Source: Pseudoxanthomonas kalamensis DSM 18571 (GTDB lineage: Bacteria; Pseudomonadota; Gammaproteobacteria; Xanthomonadales; Xanthomonadaceae). Taken from it: 64,000 bases of DNA. Under the pieces are notes generated by a model. The model searched no databases. It saw nothing but the letters and a program-made list of their open reading frames with translations, and was not told the DNA's origin. Position numbers and translations under genes: made by a program. The DNA lies in the NCBI RefSeq assembly GCF_010211745.1, contig NZ_PDWQ01000003.1, positions 186,001 through 250,000 on the forward strand, read 5' to 3'. Shown piece by piece: positions 1 through 10,926 of this stretch (positions are counted from its first letter, which is position 1; each line of letters begins with the position of its first letter).

Positions 1-1
1 C

Positions 2-286
2 GCCATCACCAAGCAGTTCCGCAAGCTGTTCGACATGGAAGGCGTGGAACTGGAGTTCCGCCCGGACGCGCTGACGGCGGTCGCGCGCAAGGCGCTCAAG
101 CGCAAGACCGGTGCGCGCGGCCTGCGCACCATCGTCGAATCGGTATTGCTGGACACCATGTACGACCTGCCGTCGCTGGAGAACGTCAGCAAGGTGGTGG
201 TGGACGAGTCGGTGATCGAGCACAAGTCCGAGCCGTACCTGATCTACCAGAACCCGCCGCAGGCCAAGGTTGCCGCGGCCGACTGA
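2..286 (+). CDS. clpX: ATP-dependent Clp protease ATP-binding subunit ClpX, C-terminal fragment
   Basis: Only the last 94 residues are present; the gene runs off the left edge. ClpX is the hexameric AAA+ unfoldase that feeds tagged substrates to the ClpP peptidase in the cytoplasm. The visible part is the small AAA+ subdomain, with the sensor-2 stretch [14 protein letters not shown] and the following [10 protein letters not shown] helix, both characteristic of ClpX C-termini. The protein ends in an alanine-rich tail. lon follows 126 bp downstream on the same strand, the usual clpX-lon order in Proteobacteria. Identification rests on the conserved C-terminus alone, but the neighbour makes it secure. 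Confidence 0.95.
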   Translation, partial: AITKQFRKLFDMEGVELEFRPDALTAVARKALKRKTGARGLRTIVESVLLDTMYDLPSLENVSKVVVDESVIEHKSEPYLIYQNPPQAKVAAAD

Positions 287-332
287 ACCGTCTGCGTCCG
301 CCGGGGCGGCGAAAGCGCCGTCCGCTCGATTT

Positions 333-364
333 CCCCTTGCATCCTTCCGCCGATGGCCCCATAA
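333..364 (+). promoter_or_regulatory. Candidate sigma-32 (RpoH) heat-shock promoter of lon
   Basis: A -35-like CCCCTTGCAT (333-342) is followed after 14 nt by a -10-like CCCCATAA (357-364). This resembles the RpoH consensus (CTTGAA, 13-15 nt, CCCCATNT). Transcription would begin near 371, about 40 bp before the lon start codon. lon is a classical heat-shock gene. The match is by eye only. Confidence 0.55.
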
Positions 365-377
365 CGGGGTCATCGGC
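349..377 (+). other. Intergenic hairpin between clpX and lon
   Basis: A 12-bp stem (349-360 against 366-377, one G-U pair) closes a 5-nt ATAAC loop. No T-run follows, so it is not a standard intrinsic terminator. It overlaps the candidate heat-shock -10 element. It could stabilise the clpX 3' end or limit read-through into lon. Confidence 0.5.
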
Positions 378-412
378 GTCTTGCGCCCAAGCCCCCCGTT
401 GCTGGAGCCCCC

Positions 413-2851
<2,439 letters not shown>

Positions 2852-2908
2852 ATGCAGGATAATTGGGTGAAAAAGCCTGAAAATACCGGCATTTAGCACA
2901 GTATCGGC

Positions 2909-2939
2909 TTGCGCCATCCGGGGTGCGCTGATATACAAT
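2909..2939 (+). promoter_or_regulatory. Sigma-70-type promoter of the HU gene
   Basis: TTGCGC (2909-2914), a 17-nt spacer and TATACAAT (2932-2939) form a near-consensus sigma-70 promoter. The HU start codon lies about 130 nt downstream, so the mRNA would carry a long 5' leader. Confidence 0.7.
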
Positions 2940-3069
2940 GCCGCGATCGAATTCACTTGGCCCGATGGCCTAATCCGCAGTCAGGCACCACTTTGCCGCT
3001 TCACGGAAACGGCCCCGAGGCCGGCCTGACCCGACAATGCAGCATCCAAAGCATAGGGAGTTAGCTCTA

Positions 3070-3342
3070 ATGAACAAGACCGAATTGATCGACGCCGTTG
3101 CCGAATCCGCCGGCCTCAGCAAGGCCGATGCCGGCCGTGCGGTTGATGCCGTCATTGCCGGCGTCACCAAGGCGCTGACGGCGGGCGACACCGTCGCCAT
3201 TGCCGGCTTCGGCACTTTCCAGGTTCGCGCCCGCGCCGCGCGCACCGGCCGCAACCCCAAGACCGGCGACAGCATCACCATCCCGGCGTCGAAGAATCCG
3301 GCGTTCAAGGCTGGCAAGGCGCTGAAGGATGCAGTAAACTAA
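3070..3342 (+). CDS. hupB: DNA-binding protein HU-beta
   Basis: HU is a small histone-like dimeric protein that bends and compacts nucleoid DNA. The product is 90 residues, exactly the usual HU length, and begins [20 protein letters not shown]. The core [20 protein letters not shown] carries the beta-arm that inserts its conserved proline into the minor groove, followed by [16 protein letters not shown], the standard HU end. An ATG at 3037 is in frame, but the start at 3070 is preferred because AGGGAG (3055-3060) lies 9 nt upstream and the N-terminus then matches the family. An imperfect GC-rich hairpin (about 3361-3386) lies downstream, before tRNA-Val. Confidence 0.97.
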   Translation: MNKTELIDAVAESAGLSKADAGRAVDAVIAGVTKALTAGDTVAIAGFGTFQVRARAARTGRNPKTGDSITIPASKNPAFKAGKALKDAVN

Positions 3343-3398
3343 TCAGCTCGTTTGACCGTCGGCACCGATCCTCCCGATCCGGTGCCGGCCGAGCACCC

Positions 3399-3473
3399 GG
3401 GTGCTTAGCTCAGCGGTAGAGCGTCTCCCTTACAAGGAGAGGGTCGGGGGTTCGAAACCCTCAGCACCCACCA
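3399..3473 (+). tRNA. tRNA-Val (anticodon UAC)
   Basis: The 75-nt cloverleaf includes an encoded CCA. The acceptor stem pairs GGGTGCT with AGCACCC. The anticodon stem TCTCC/GGAGA encloses loop CTTACAA with TAC at 3431-3433, and the T arm contains GGTTCGAAACC. It lies 56 bp after the HU gene and 82 bp before tRNA-Asp. Confidence 0.97.
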
Positions 3474-3555
3474 TCCTCCGGGATGGTCCCGCACCGGTGA
3501 GCAGCCTCGGTTTCCGAAGCCGGCTGGCCGGCGCAAGCGAAAGGTTTCAAGGCGC

Positions 3556-3632
3556 GGAGCGGTAGTTCAGCTGGTTAGAATGCTGGCCTGTCACGCCGGA
3601 GGTCGCGGGTTCGAGTCCCGTCCGCTCCGCCA
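3556..3632 (+). tRNA. tRNA-Asp (anticodon GUC)
   Basis: The 77-nt cloverleaf has an encoded CCA. The acceptor stem pairs GGAGCGG with CCGCTCC, the anticodon loop CTGTCAC carries GTC at 3590-3592, and the T arm contains GGGTTCGAGTCCC. It is probably co-transcribed with tRNA-Val and ended by the terminator that follows. Confidence 0.97.
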
Positions 3633-3640
3633 CTCATGCA

Positions 3641-3666
3641 AAAGCCCGCCGCTGGCGGGTTTTTTG
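3641..3666 (+). terminator. Intrinsic terminator after the tRNA pair
   Basis: A CCCGCC/GGCGGG stem with a short loop (3645-3659) is followed by six T residues. It lies 8 nt after the CCA end of tRNA-Asp. Confidence 0.85.
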
Positions 3667-3750
3667 TTGGCTCGCGCCCGTGCGCGGCTCCATTCCAGAC
3701 CTGCCGAAGCGGGGTAAACTGCTCGGCTCGAGAATTGCGGGTTCCATTAC

Positions 3751-5721
3751 ATGCTGCAGACGCTTCGCGAAAAAACCACCGGCTGGGTTGCCACCCTCGT
3801 GCTCGGGTTGCTGATCATCCCGTTCGCCTTCGTCGGCGTGAACGACTACCTGACCGGCGGCGCCGACAATTCGGCGGCCCGCGTGCAGGCGCCACCCTCG
3901 TGGTGGAAGTCCGCACCGACCTGGTGGCCGGTGTCCAAGCTGTGGGAAACCGAGGAAATCAGCGTCGACGAGTTCCGCACTGCGTTCGAGCAGGCGCGCC
4001 AGCAGCAGCGGCAGATCCAGGGCGAAGCGTTCGATGCCCGAGGTTTCGAGACCGCTGACAACAAGCGCAAGGTGCTGGAGCAGTTGATCGACCAGCGCGC
4101 CATGCTGCTGGCCGCGCGCCTGGCGGGGATCGAAGTCAGCGACGTGGCCGTGCAGAAATCCATCTCCGAGGAGACCGCGTTCCAGGTCGACGGCAAGTTC
4201 AATCCGGATACCTACGTCTCGATCCTGCAGATGAACAACATGACCCCGGTGGGGTTCCAGCAGCGCGAGCGCGAGCGCCTGCAGTCGGCGCTGCTGCCGC
4301 TGGGGATCGGCGACTCCGAATTCGTCACTGCCAAGGAAGCCGAGCGGCTGATGAAGCTGCTCGGCGAGACCCGCGACGTGGTCCTGGGCTTGATGCCGCC
4401 GCCACCGGCCGATGAGGGCGAAGTCGCCGACGCGGATGTCAATGCGTGGTACGACGAGCACACCGCGGATTTCATGAAGCCGGAAACGGTGACGCTGGAA
4501 TACATCGACCTGGACGGCGCGGCATTGCCGGCGCCGGAGGCGCCCAGCGAAGAGTCGCTGCGCCAGCGCTACGAGCAGGAACAGACCCGCTTCATGAGCA
4601 ACGAGCAGCGGCTGGCTTCGCACATCCTGATCGCCGTTCCCGCTGACGCCGATGCGGCCACGCGGGAGGCGGCCGAAAAGAAGGCAGCCGCGCTGGTCGA
4701 ACAGGCCAGGCAGCCAGACGCGGATTTTGCCGCGCTGGCCAAGGCCAATTCGGAAGACCCGGGTTCGGCCTCCAGCGGCGGCGACCTCGGCTGGGTCGAG
4801 AAGGGCATCATGGTCAAGCCGTTCGAGGATGCGTTGTTCGCGATGCAGCCTGGCGAAGTCCGCGGCCCGGTGCAGACCCAGTTCGGCTATCACGTGCTTA
4901 AGCTGAACGAGATCAAGGCTGGCAGCGGCAAGAGCTTCGACGAGGTGCGCGACGAACTGCTGCGCGAAGAAACCGAGGCGCAGGTCGATCGCAGCTACAA
5001 CGATCTGGCCGGTTCGCTGGTCACCGAGGTGCTGAAGAATCCGGCCTCGCTGGAGCCGGCGGCGGCCACGCTGGGGCTGAAGGTGCAGACGCTGGGGCCG
5101 TTCTCGCGCAACGACGCCAGCGGCATCGCCGCCACTCCCGAAGTGCTGCGGCAGGCGTTCTCCGAATCGCTGATCGAGGACGGCACCGCCAGCGACCCGA
5201 TCGAGATCGGGTCGCGCCACAGCGTGGTGATCCGGGTCACCGGGCATACCGATGCGCAGGCGCGTCCGCTGCAGGAGGTGCGCGACGACGTGATCGCCGC
5301 GATCCGCGCCGATCGCCAGAGCAAGGCGGCGGCGGCGGCGGCCGATGCAGTGGTGGAGCGCGTGCGCAAGGGCGAATCGCTGCAGGAGGTGGCCAAGGCG
5401 GAGAAGTTCATGGCCAACGCCATTCCCGGCCTGCCGCGCGGCACGCCGATGCCGTCGGCGGAAGCCAACGAGGCGATCTTCGCCGCGCCGCAACCCGAGG
5501 AAGGCAAGCCGTCGGCGGGCAAGAGCGACCTGGGCGATGGCCGCTACCTGGTGTTCCAGGTGGAGAAGGTCAACGAAGGCGACCTTGAACAAGTCACCGA
5601 CGAGCAGCGCCAGCAGTTGCAGCAGCAGATTCGGCAGATCCGCGCCGGCGAGGCCACGCAGTCGTACGTCGAACAGCTGCGCAAGCAGTTCACCATCACC
5701 GTTCACGAAGACCGGCTGTAA
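3751..5721 (+). CDS. ppiD: Membrane-anchored periplasmic folding chaperone, PpiD/SurA-like peptidyl-prolyl isomerase
   Basis: PpiD is an inner-membrane-anchored chaperone that assists newly secreted proteins at the Sec translocon. The 656-residue product has one N-terminal transmembrane helix (about 10-32, WVATLVLGLLIIPFAFVGV) and then a periplasmic SurA-N-like region. A parvulin domain spans about 285-388 and contains RLASHILIAV, the SSGGDLGWVEKG segment and QTQFGYHVLKL. A second, diverged isomerase-like region and a Gln-rich C-terminus follow. Length fits the family (about 620-660). It stands alone between the tRNA terminator and a convergent MFS gene and has its own terminator. In E. coli ppiD also follows clpX-lon-hupB, so the order is conserved. 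Confidence 0.93.
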   Translation: MLQTLREKTTGWVATLVLGLLIIPFAFVGVNDYLTGGADNSAARVQAPPSWWKSAPTWWPVSKLWETEEISVDEFRTAFEQARQQQRQIQGEAFDARGFETADNKRKVLEQLIDQRAMLLAARLAGIEVSDVAVQKSISEETAFQVDGKFNPDTYVSILQMNNMTPVGFQQRERERLQSALLPLGIGDSEFVTAKEAERLMKLLGETRDVVLGLMPPPPADEGEVADADVNAWYDEHTADFMKPETVTLEYIDLDGAALPAPEAPSEESLRQRYEQEQTRFMSNEQRLASHILIAVPADADAATREAAEKKAAALVEQARQPDADFAALAKANSEDPGSASSGGDLGWVEKGIMVKPFEDALFAMQPGEVRGPVQTQFGYHVLKLNEIKAGSGKSFDEVRDELLREETEAQVDRSYNDLAGSLVTEVLKNPASLEPAAATLGLKVQTLGPFSRNDASGIAATPEVLRQAFSESLIEDGTASDPIEIGSRHSVVIRVTGHTDAQARPLQEVRDDVIAAIRADRQSKAAAAAADAVVERVRKGESLQEVAKAEKFMANAIPGLPRGTPMPSAEANEAIFAAPQPEEGKPSAGKSDLGDGRYLVFQVEKVNEGDLEQVTDEQRQQLQQQIRQIRAGEATQSYVEQLRKQFTITVHEDRL

Positions 5722-5744
5722 ACATCCGCGATTCGATTCGTCGA

Positions 5745-5773
5745 GGAACCCGGCTGCGGCCGGGTTCCGTTTT
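5745..5773 (+). terminator. Intrinsic terminator between convergent ppiD and MFS genes
   Basis: GGAACCCGGC pairs with GCCGGGTTCC around a 4-nt loop, followed by TTTT. It ends ppiD. The stem is symmetrical, but no T-run favours termination from the minus strand. Confidence 0.8.
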
Positions 5774-5812
5774 CCCGCGGCGTGATTTCTCGGCCGGGCA
5801 GGCGCTCTCGCC

Positions 5813-7069
5813 TCAGTGCAACTCGCGCAGGTCCAGCCGGCGCAGGCGCGGCGCCTTCCATGCAGTGGTCGCGACCACGCCCAGGGTGGCGAAGCCGCCG
5901 AGCACCACTGCCGGGACCAGGCCCAGCAGGCGGGCCATGCTGCCGGCGTAGAAGGCGCCGATCTCGTTGGACGAGCCGACGAACAGGCCGTTGATCGACG
6001 ACACCCGGCCGCGCATTTCGTCCGGCGTGGACAACTGCATGATGGTCGAGCGGATCACCATCGAAATGCCGTCGCAGATGCCGGACAGCAGTAGGATCAG
6101 CGCCGACAGCCACAGCCAGCGCGACAGGCCGAAGCCGATCATGCACAGGCCGAAACCGGCGACCGCCAGCAGCAGGGTGCGGCCGGCGTCGCGCTGCAGC
6201 GGATGCCGCGCCAGCCACACGCCGACCAGCACCGCGCCCAGCGCGGGCGAGGCGCGCAGCAGGCCCAGCGCTTCCGGCCCGGCATGCAGGATGTCGCGGA
6301 TGAAGGCCGGGGCCAGCGAGATGGCCCCGCCGAACAGCACCGCGAACATGTCCAGCGCCAGCGCCGACAGCAGGACCTGGTGGCCAAGCACGAAACGGGC
6401 GCCTTCGGCGATGCCGGCGAAGATCGGCGTGCGCTGCAGCACCGGCGCCGGTTCGGTCACTCCCATCCGCGACAGCAAGGCCACCGCGATCAGCGCGAAA
6501 CTGGTCGCCACGCCGTAGGCCAGCGGTTTGCCACCGACCGCGATCAGCATGCCGCCCAGCGCCGGGCCGACCACCATCGCCATCTGGAAGGCGATGCTGC
6601 CCAGGCTGGCGCCGGCCACGAACTGCCGGCGCGGCAAGGCGCGGGCGAACAGCGCGTGATAGACCGGCCCCAGGAAGGCGCGCACGCAACCGGTCAGCGC
6701 GATGGCGGTGTAGATCGCGCCGATCCCGCTCCGAAACGGCCATTGCAGCGCTACCGACATCAGCAGCAGCGGCGTGATCGCCAGCCCGATGCAGGCCGCC
6801 GCGCCCAGCTTGCGCCGTGGCAGGTGGTCGACCAGATAGCCGGCGAACGGGGCCACGCAGAAGTACGGCAACACCTCGGTCAGGCCGATCAGGCCCAGCA
6901 TCCACGGGTCGCGGGTCAGTTCGTAGACGTGCCAGCCGACGGTGACGGCAACCGTCTGGTACGACAGGATGCTGAGCAGGCGATAGCCCAGCAGCATGCG
7001 GAAGTTGCGGTTGCGCAACGGTGCGGTGCGGCCCTCGTGGTCGTCGGCAGCAGGGTCCGGCTCGCTCAT
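5813..7069 (-). CDS. MFS transporter, EntS/MFS_3-like exporter
   Basis: This is a major facilitator superfamily inner-membrane transporter of 418 residues with about twelve hydrophobic segments. The conserved loop 2-3 motif appears as GYLVDHLPRRK near residues 76-86. The N-terminus (RNRNFRMLLGYRLLSILSYQ) and the C-terminal LSTPDEMRGRVSSINGLFVG segment resemble the MFS_3 branch, which includes enterobactin exporter EntS and several drug or siderophore efflux proteins. Substrate cannot be read from sequence. The ATG overlaps the sufE stop codon by 4 bp, so it is probably translationally coupled to sufE, although no functional link to Fe-S assembly is evident. Confidence 0.85.
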   Translation of the reverse strand: MSEPDPAADDHEGRTAPLRNRNFRMLLGYRLLSILSYQTVAVTVGWHVYELTRDPWMLGLIGLTEVLPYFCVAPFAGYLVDHLPRRKLGAAACIGLAITPLLLMSVALQWPFRSGIGAIYTAIALTGCVRAFLGPVYHALFARALPRRQFVAGASLGSIAFQMAMVVGPALGGMLIAVGGKPLAYGVATSFALIAVALLSRMGVTEPAPVLQRTPIFAGIAEGARFVLGHQVLLSALALDMFAVLFGGAISLAPAFIRDILHAGPEALGLLRASPALGAVLVGVWLARHPLQRDAGRTLLLAVAGFGLCMIGFGLSRWLWLSALILLLSGICDGISMVIRSTIMQLSTPDEMRGRVSSINGLFVGSSNEIGAFYAGSMARLLGLVPAVVLGGFATLGVVATTAWKAPRLRRLDLRELH

Positions 7070-7518
7070 GCCGAGGCGTGGCGGGCGGTGTTGCGGATGA
7101 ACTCCAGCAGTGCGGCCAGGCCGTTGCTGCGGGTCGGCGACAGGTGCTTGGCCAGGCCGATGTCGGCGATGTAGCCCGGCTCGGTGTCGACGATCTCGCG
7201 CGCACTGCGCCCGGAATACACCCGCAGCGCCAGGTAGATCAGCCCGGAGACGATGGCCGAATCGCTGGCGGCGGCGAAGTCCAGCCGTTCGGCATTGCCC
7301 GAAGGCACGATCCAGACCTTCGACTGGCAGCCGTGCAGGCGGTGCTCCTCAGTCATCCAGGCTTCGGGGAACGGCGGCAGCTTGCGACCGAGGTCGATCA
7401 GGTACTGGTAGCGCTCGGACCAGTCGCCGAAGAAGGCGAACTCCTCGCGGATGGCGGCCTGGGCATCGCCGGCGGTGGATTCGATGGGGAAGGGGGATGT
7501 GGTCACGCGCGCTTCCAT
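7066..7518 (-). CDS. sufE: Cysteine desulfuration protein SufE
   Basis: SufE accepts persulfide sulfur from the cysteine desulfurase SufS and passes it to the Fe-S scaffold. The 150-residue product shows the family core: [23 protein letters not shown] at about 28-49, then [11 protein letters not shown] with the sulfur-accepting cysteine C64, and the later [19 protein letters not shown] helix. Length is close to the usual 140-150. It lies directly downstream of cysS on the minus strand, overlapping its end by 16 bp, and upstream of the MFS gene. No suf operon is nearby. Identification from the HGCQSKVW motif is strong. Confidence 0.95.
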   Translation of the reverse strand: MEARVTTSPFPIESTAGDAQAAIREEFAFFGDWSERYQYLIDLGRKLPPFPEAWMTEEHRLHGCQSKVWIVPSGNAERLDFAAASDSAIVSGLIYLALRVYSGRSAREIVDTEPGYIADIGLAKHLSPTRSNGLAALLEFIRNTARHASA

Positions 7519-8939
7519 CTTGTGCCCTGCGGCGTGTCCTCGATCAGGATGCCTTCCCCAGCCAGTTGCTCGCGGATGGCGTCGGCGCGGGCGAAGTCGC
7601 GCGCTTTTTTCGCAGCAGTACGCTCCTCGATCAACCGCTCAATTTGATTGTTGGGTAGATGAGCAGGCAGATCGAGGGCAGAAGTTGTTTCGCCTACGCC
7701 AAAATTAATGGAGCCAAGGTTGTCACCTTGGAACCACATTATCCAATCCTGCTGCAGCAGACCGAGCACGCGGCCGGCGCCGAGCAGTTCGGCTTTCAGT
7801 CGTCTACGCTCTTCCGGAGTGACGGCCTTGCGTGCCTCGGCGGCGATGCGCGCGACCTCCGCCAGTGCCTGCGGGGTGTTCAGGTCGTCGTCCAGCGCGT
7901 CCTCGACAGCTTGCGGGATGACGGATTCGACCTCGACCTCGACGTCGGCCAGGTCGCGCAGGGTGCCGTACAACCGGTCCAGGGTGCGCAGCGACTGTTC
8001 GATCAGGGCGTCGTTCCAGTCCAGCGGCTGCCGGTAGTGCGCCGACAGCAGGGCATAGCGCAGGGCCTCGGGCGGGTGTTTTGCCAGCAGGTCGTGCACC
8101 GTCTCGATGTTGCCCAGCGACTTGCTCATCTTGGCGCCGCCGAAATTCAGCATGCCGTTGTGCAGCCAGAAACGGGCGAAGGTGGCACCGCCGTGGGCGC
8201 ACTCGCTTTGTGCGATCTCGTTTTCGTGATGCGGGAACTGCAGGTCGACGCCGCCGGCGTGGATGTCGATGGTGTCGCCCAGATGGGCGCCGGCCATCGC
8301 CGAGCATTCGATGTGCCAGCCCGGACGGCCGCGCCCCCAGGGCGAATCCCAGCCCGGCAAATCCGCGCCGGAGGGCTTCCACAGCACGAAATCGCCAGGG
8401 TCGCGCTTGTACGGCGCCACCTCGACCCGGGCCCCGGCCAGCATTTCCTCCGGGTCGCGGCCCGACAGTTTTCCGTAATCGGGAAAGCTGTCCACCGAAA
8501 ACAGCACATGGCCTTCGGCGGTGTAGGCATGGCCGCTATCGATCAGCCGCTGGATCATGGCGACGATCTGCGGGATGTGCGCGGTGGCCGCCGGCTCCAG
8601 GTCCGGGGCGAATTCGCCGGTCACGCCCAGCCCGGCCATGTCCTGCCGGTAGGCCTCGGCGAAACGGTCGGTAATGGCGCTGATCGGCACGCCCTGCTCG
8701 CGCGCGGCGGCGTTGATCTTGTCGTCGACGTCGGTGATGTTGCGGGCGTAGCGCAGCGCACCGTATCGGCGGCGCAGCAGGGCGGCCAGTACGCCGAACA
8801 CCACCGGGCCGCGGGCGTTGCCGATGTGCACGTAGTTGTAGACCGTCGGGCCGCAGACGTACATGGTCGGGCAGGCCGGGTCCTGAGGCTCGAAGGGCTC
8901 GACCCGCCGGGTCAGGTTGTTGTGCAGGCGCAGGGGCAT
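7503..8939 (-). CDS. cysS: Cysteinyl-tRNA synthetase
   Basis: CysRS charges tRNA-Cys in the cytoplasm. The start at 8939 gives 478 residues beginning [20 protein letters not shown], which matches family N-termini. An in-frame extension to 9200 is unlike any CysRS and is not used. Class I signatures are present: [16 protein letters not shown] (zinc cysteine plus HIGH-type motif, about 27-42) and [10 protein letters not shown] near 270. Zinc-binding ligands continue in [12 protein letters not shown] and [18 protein letters not shown]. Near the C-terminus there is an insert of roughly 20 residues (around [18 protein letters not shown]) before the conserved [17 protein letters not shown] helix. 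Its DNA is visibly AT-richer than the rest of the gene. Confidence 0.97.
   Translation of the reverse strand: MPLRLHNNLTRRVEPFEPQDPACPTMYVCGPTVYNYVHIGNARGPVVFGVLAALLRRRYGALRYARNITDVDDKINAAAREQGVPISAITDRFAEAYRQDMAGLGVTGEFAPDLEPAATAHIPQIVAMIQRLIDSGHAYTAEGHVLFSVDSFPDYGKLSGRDPEEMLAGARVEVAPYKRDPGDFVLWKPSGADLPGWDSPWGRGRPGWHIECSAMAGAHLGDTIDIHAGGVDLQFPHHENEIAQSECAHGGATFARFWLHNGMLNFGGAKMSKSLGNIETVHDLLAKHPPEALRYALLSAHYRQPLDWNDALIEQSLRTLDRLYGTLRDLADVEVEVESVIPQAVEDALDDDLNTPQALAEVARIAAEARKAVTPEERRRLKAELLGAGRVLGLLQQDWIMWFQGDNLGSINFGVGETTSALDLPAHLPNNQIERLIEERTAAKKARDFARADAIREQLAGEGILIEDTPQGTRWKRA
7636..7735 (-). other. AT-richer in-frame insert with palindrome inside cysS
   Basis: About 100 bp of cysS differs in base composition from its GC-rich surroundings. 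It contains the palindrome CCAAGGT-TGTC-ACCTTGG (7715-7732) and keeps the reading frame. It falls in the surface loop before the last CysRS helix, where length variation is tolerated. Boundaries are approximate. Confidence 0.45.
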
Positions 8940-9072
8940 GGATCGTGGGGGTGTGCGGCAGCGGATCGGCAATTCTAGCCCGCCGGCCGACCCGACGCCG
9001 TCCCGCACCTCCGGTTCAGCCCCTCTCAAGGCAGGGTTCCTACACTGTCGGCAGGTTCCCGCCGGTTCCCCC

Positions 9073-9621
9073 ATGCGCCCGATCGTCCTGCCCCTGCTGC
9101 TGGCCTGCCTGATGCCGTGTGTCGCGTCGATGCCGGCGCGTGCGCAGGCGCCGTCGCCGCAGGACAGCGAAACCGGAACCTCGGTGGTGCCCAACCCCAA
9201 CGAGAACGTGCGCCTGGACTATGCCCAGGTGCTGAACGTGGAGCCGGTCTATCAGACCTTGCGCGCCAGCCGCACCGAAATGGTCTGCGATGAACCGGAG
9301 CAGCAGGACGAGACCGACAAGAAGCCGCAGGCCGAACCCGGCCGGATGGCCCGGATGTGGAACTCGGTCAAGGGCATTTTCGGCAATGACGAGCCGACTG
9401 CGGCCGCGCCGCTGGCGCCTGCCGCAGCCGAACCGCGTTGCCGGGCGGTGCCGGTGGACCGTGAATTCCGGCGTCCGATCGCCTACGACGTGGACTACAT
9501 GTACAAGGGCATGAAATACCGCTCGCGGATGGCCGAGGACCCGGGCAAGCGCCTGCGCATCCGCATCTCGGTGGTGCCCTACAACAGCCACGTGCAGGAA
9601 GACGCGGTCGCCAGCCCCTGA
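9073..9621 (+). CDS. Secreted hypothetical protein
   Basis: The 182-residue product has a clear signal peptide ([24 protein letters not shown], cleavage probably after ARA near 24). The mature part contains two well-separated cysteines (MVCDE near 77, RCRAV near 124) that could form a periplasmic disulfide. The tail [16 protein letters not shown] followed by [14 protein letters not shown] resembles the C-terminal beta-strand module seen after glycine-zipper domains in outer-membrane-associated proteins, but no glycine zipper is visible here. Function is unknown. It is divergent from cysS and lies upstream of the arginine operon with a long gap, so it is probably independent of both. The start at 9073 is chosen because the signal peptide begins there. 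Confidence 0.8.
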   Translation: MRPIVLPLLLACLMPCVASMPARAQAPSPQDSETGTSVVPNPNENVRLDYAQVLNVEPVYQTLRASRTEMVCDEPEQQDETDKKPQAEPGRMARMWNSVKGIFGNDEPTAAAPLAPAAAEPRCRAVPVDREFRRPIAYDVDYMYKGMKYRSRMAEDPGKRLRIRISVVPYNSHVQEDAVASP

Positions 9622-9678
9622 GCCGGCGCGCGGCCCGGCTTGCTTGCGCTGCCACGGCCGCCGTGCGACCATTCGCTG

Positions 9679-9831
9679 ATGGAACAGCACCTGTACTCGC
9701 ATGTCGCCAGTGCCGCTCGGATGGCCTCCGGGATGACCTCGCGCGCGCGCCGACCGGAAACCGCCCGTAACGCTGGGTAATCCGGAGACTCGTGTTGTCC
9801 GATCGGAAACCCAGCCTGAGCTGGGTTTTTT
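9679..9831 (+). promoter_or_regulatory. Possible leader peptide and attenuator before the arginine operon
   Basis: The 306 bp between the secreted hypothetical and argF' hold a 33-codon open frame (9679-9780) whose second half contains five arginine codons, four of them within SRARRPETAR. It ends 26 bp before an intrinsic terminator stem. The arrangement resembles amino-acid attenuators. Against it, no good ribosome-binding site precedes the ATG, and arginine codons are common in GC-rich DNA. The hairpin could simply end the upstream gene. Confidence 0.3.
9807..9831 (+). terminator. Intrinsic terminator upstream of argF'
   Basis: A 9-bp stem, AAACCCAGC (9807-9815) with GCTGGGTTT, has a CTGA loop and ends in six T residues. 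It lies about 95 bp before the argF' start and about 185 bp after the previous stop codon. Confidence 0.85.
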
Positions 9832-9927
9832 CGTTTGTGCCGCAGGAAAAAGGTTTCAACCGCAAGAGTTCCCGGTCGCATCCGGCAGTTGCCGGCCACG
9901 ACCGCCCCACCGGAAGGAAGCAGGTCC

Positions 9928-10926
9928 ATGAAGCATTTTCTCAACACCCAGGACTGGTCGCGCGGCGACCTTGACGCCTTGCTGACCCAGGCCGCGCTGT
10001 TCAAGCGGAACCGGATCGGCAGCGAGCTGAAGGGCAAGTCGATCGCCCTGGTGTTCTTCAATCCTTCCATGCGTACCCGCACCAGTTTCGAACTGGGTGC
10101 GTTCCAGCTGGGTGGCCATGCCATCGTCCTGCAGCCGGGCAAGGACGCGTGGCCGATCGAGTTCGACCTGGGCACGGTGATGGACGGCGATACCGAGGAG
10201 CACATCGCCGAAGTCGCGAAGGTGCTGGGCCGCTACGTGGACATGATCGGCGTGCGCGCATTTCCTAAGTTCGTCGACTGGGCCTACGACCGCCAGGACA
10301 TCGTGCTGAAGTCGTTCGCGAAGTATTCGCCGGTGCCGGTGATCAACATGGAGACCATCACCCACCCCTGCCAGGAGCTGGCGCATGCGCTGGCCCTGCA
10401 GGAACACTTCGGCACCAGCGATTTGCGCGGCAAGAAATACGTGCTGACCTGGACCTATCACCCCAAGCCGCTGAACACCGCGGTGGCCAACTCGGCGCTG
10501 ACCATCGCCACCCGGCTGGGCATGGATGTGACCTTACTGTGCCCGACCCCGGATTACATTCTCGACGAGCGCTACATGGGCTGGGCCGAGCAGAACGTGG
10601 CCGAGAGCGGTGGTTCGCTGACCATCAGCCACGACACCGACAGCGCCTACGCCGGCGCCGACGTGGTCTACGCCAAGAGCTGGGGCGCGCTGCCGTTCTT
10701 CGGCAACTGGGAACCCGAGAAGCCGATCCGCGACCAGTACAAGCATTTCATGGTGGATGAGCGGAAGATGGCGCTGACCAACAATGGCGTGTTTAGTCAT
10801 TGCCTGCCGCTGCGCCGCAACGTCAAGGCCAGCGATGCGGTGATGGATTCGCCCAACTGCATCGCCATCGACGAAGCCGAGAACCGCCTGCACGTGCAGA
10901 AGGCGGTGATGGCCGCTTTGATCTAG
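9928..10926 (+). CDS. argF': N-acetyl-L-ornithine carbamoyltransferase
   Basis: This enzyme carbamoylates N-acetylornithine to N-acetylcitrulline. It replaces ordinary ornithine carbamoyltransferase in Xanthomonadaceae. The 332-residue product has the carbamoyl-phosphate motif FNPSMRTRTSFE near 49-60 and ETITHPCQELAHALALQ near 142-158, both matching the Xanthomonas AOTCase pattern rather than the STRTR motif of ArgF. The C-terminal loop reads FSHCLPLRRNVKASD. The ATG at 9928 is preceded by GGAAGGAAG. It heads the arginine/proline operon, and the following genes for acetylcitrulline deacetylase and fused NAGK-NAGS confirm the acetyl pathway. Confidence 0.95.
   Translation: MKHFLNTQDWSRGDLDALLTQAALFKRNRIGSELKGKSIALVFFNPSMRTRTSFELGAFQLGGHAIVLQPGKDAWPIEFDLGTVMDGDTEEHIAEVAKVLGRYVDMIGVRAFPKFVDWAYDRQDIVLKSFAKYSPVPVINMETITHPCQELAHALALQEHFGTSDLRGKKYVLTWTYHPKPLNTAVANSALTIATRLGMDVTLLCPTPDYILDERYMGWAEQNVAESGGSLTISHDTDSAYAGADVVYAKSWGALPFFGNWEPEKPIRDQYKHFMVDERKMALTNNGVFSHCLPLRRNVKASDAVMDSPNCIAIDEAENRLHVQKAVMAALI

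Noticed and set aside
8940-9200. N-terminal extension of cysS to 9200
   Set aside because: It adds 87 residues with no CysRS similarity and runs into the divergent gene; the start at 8939 gives the conserved N-terminus.
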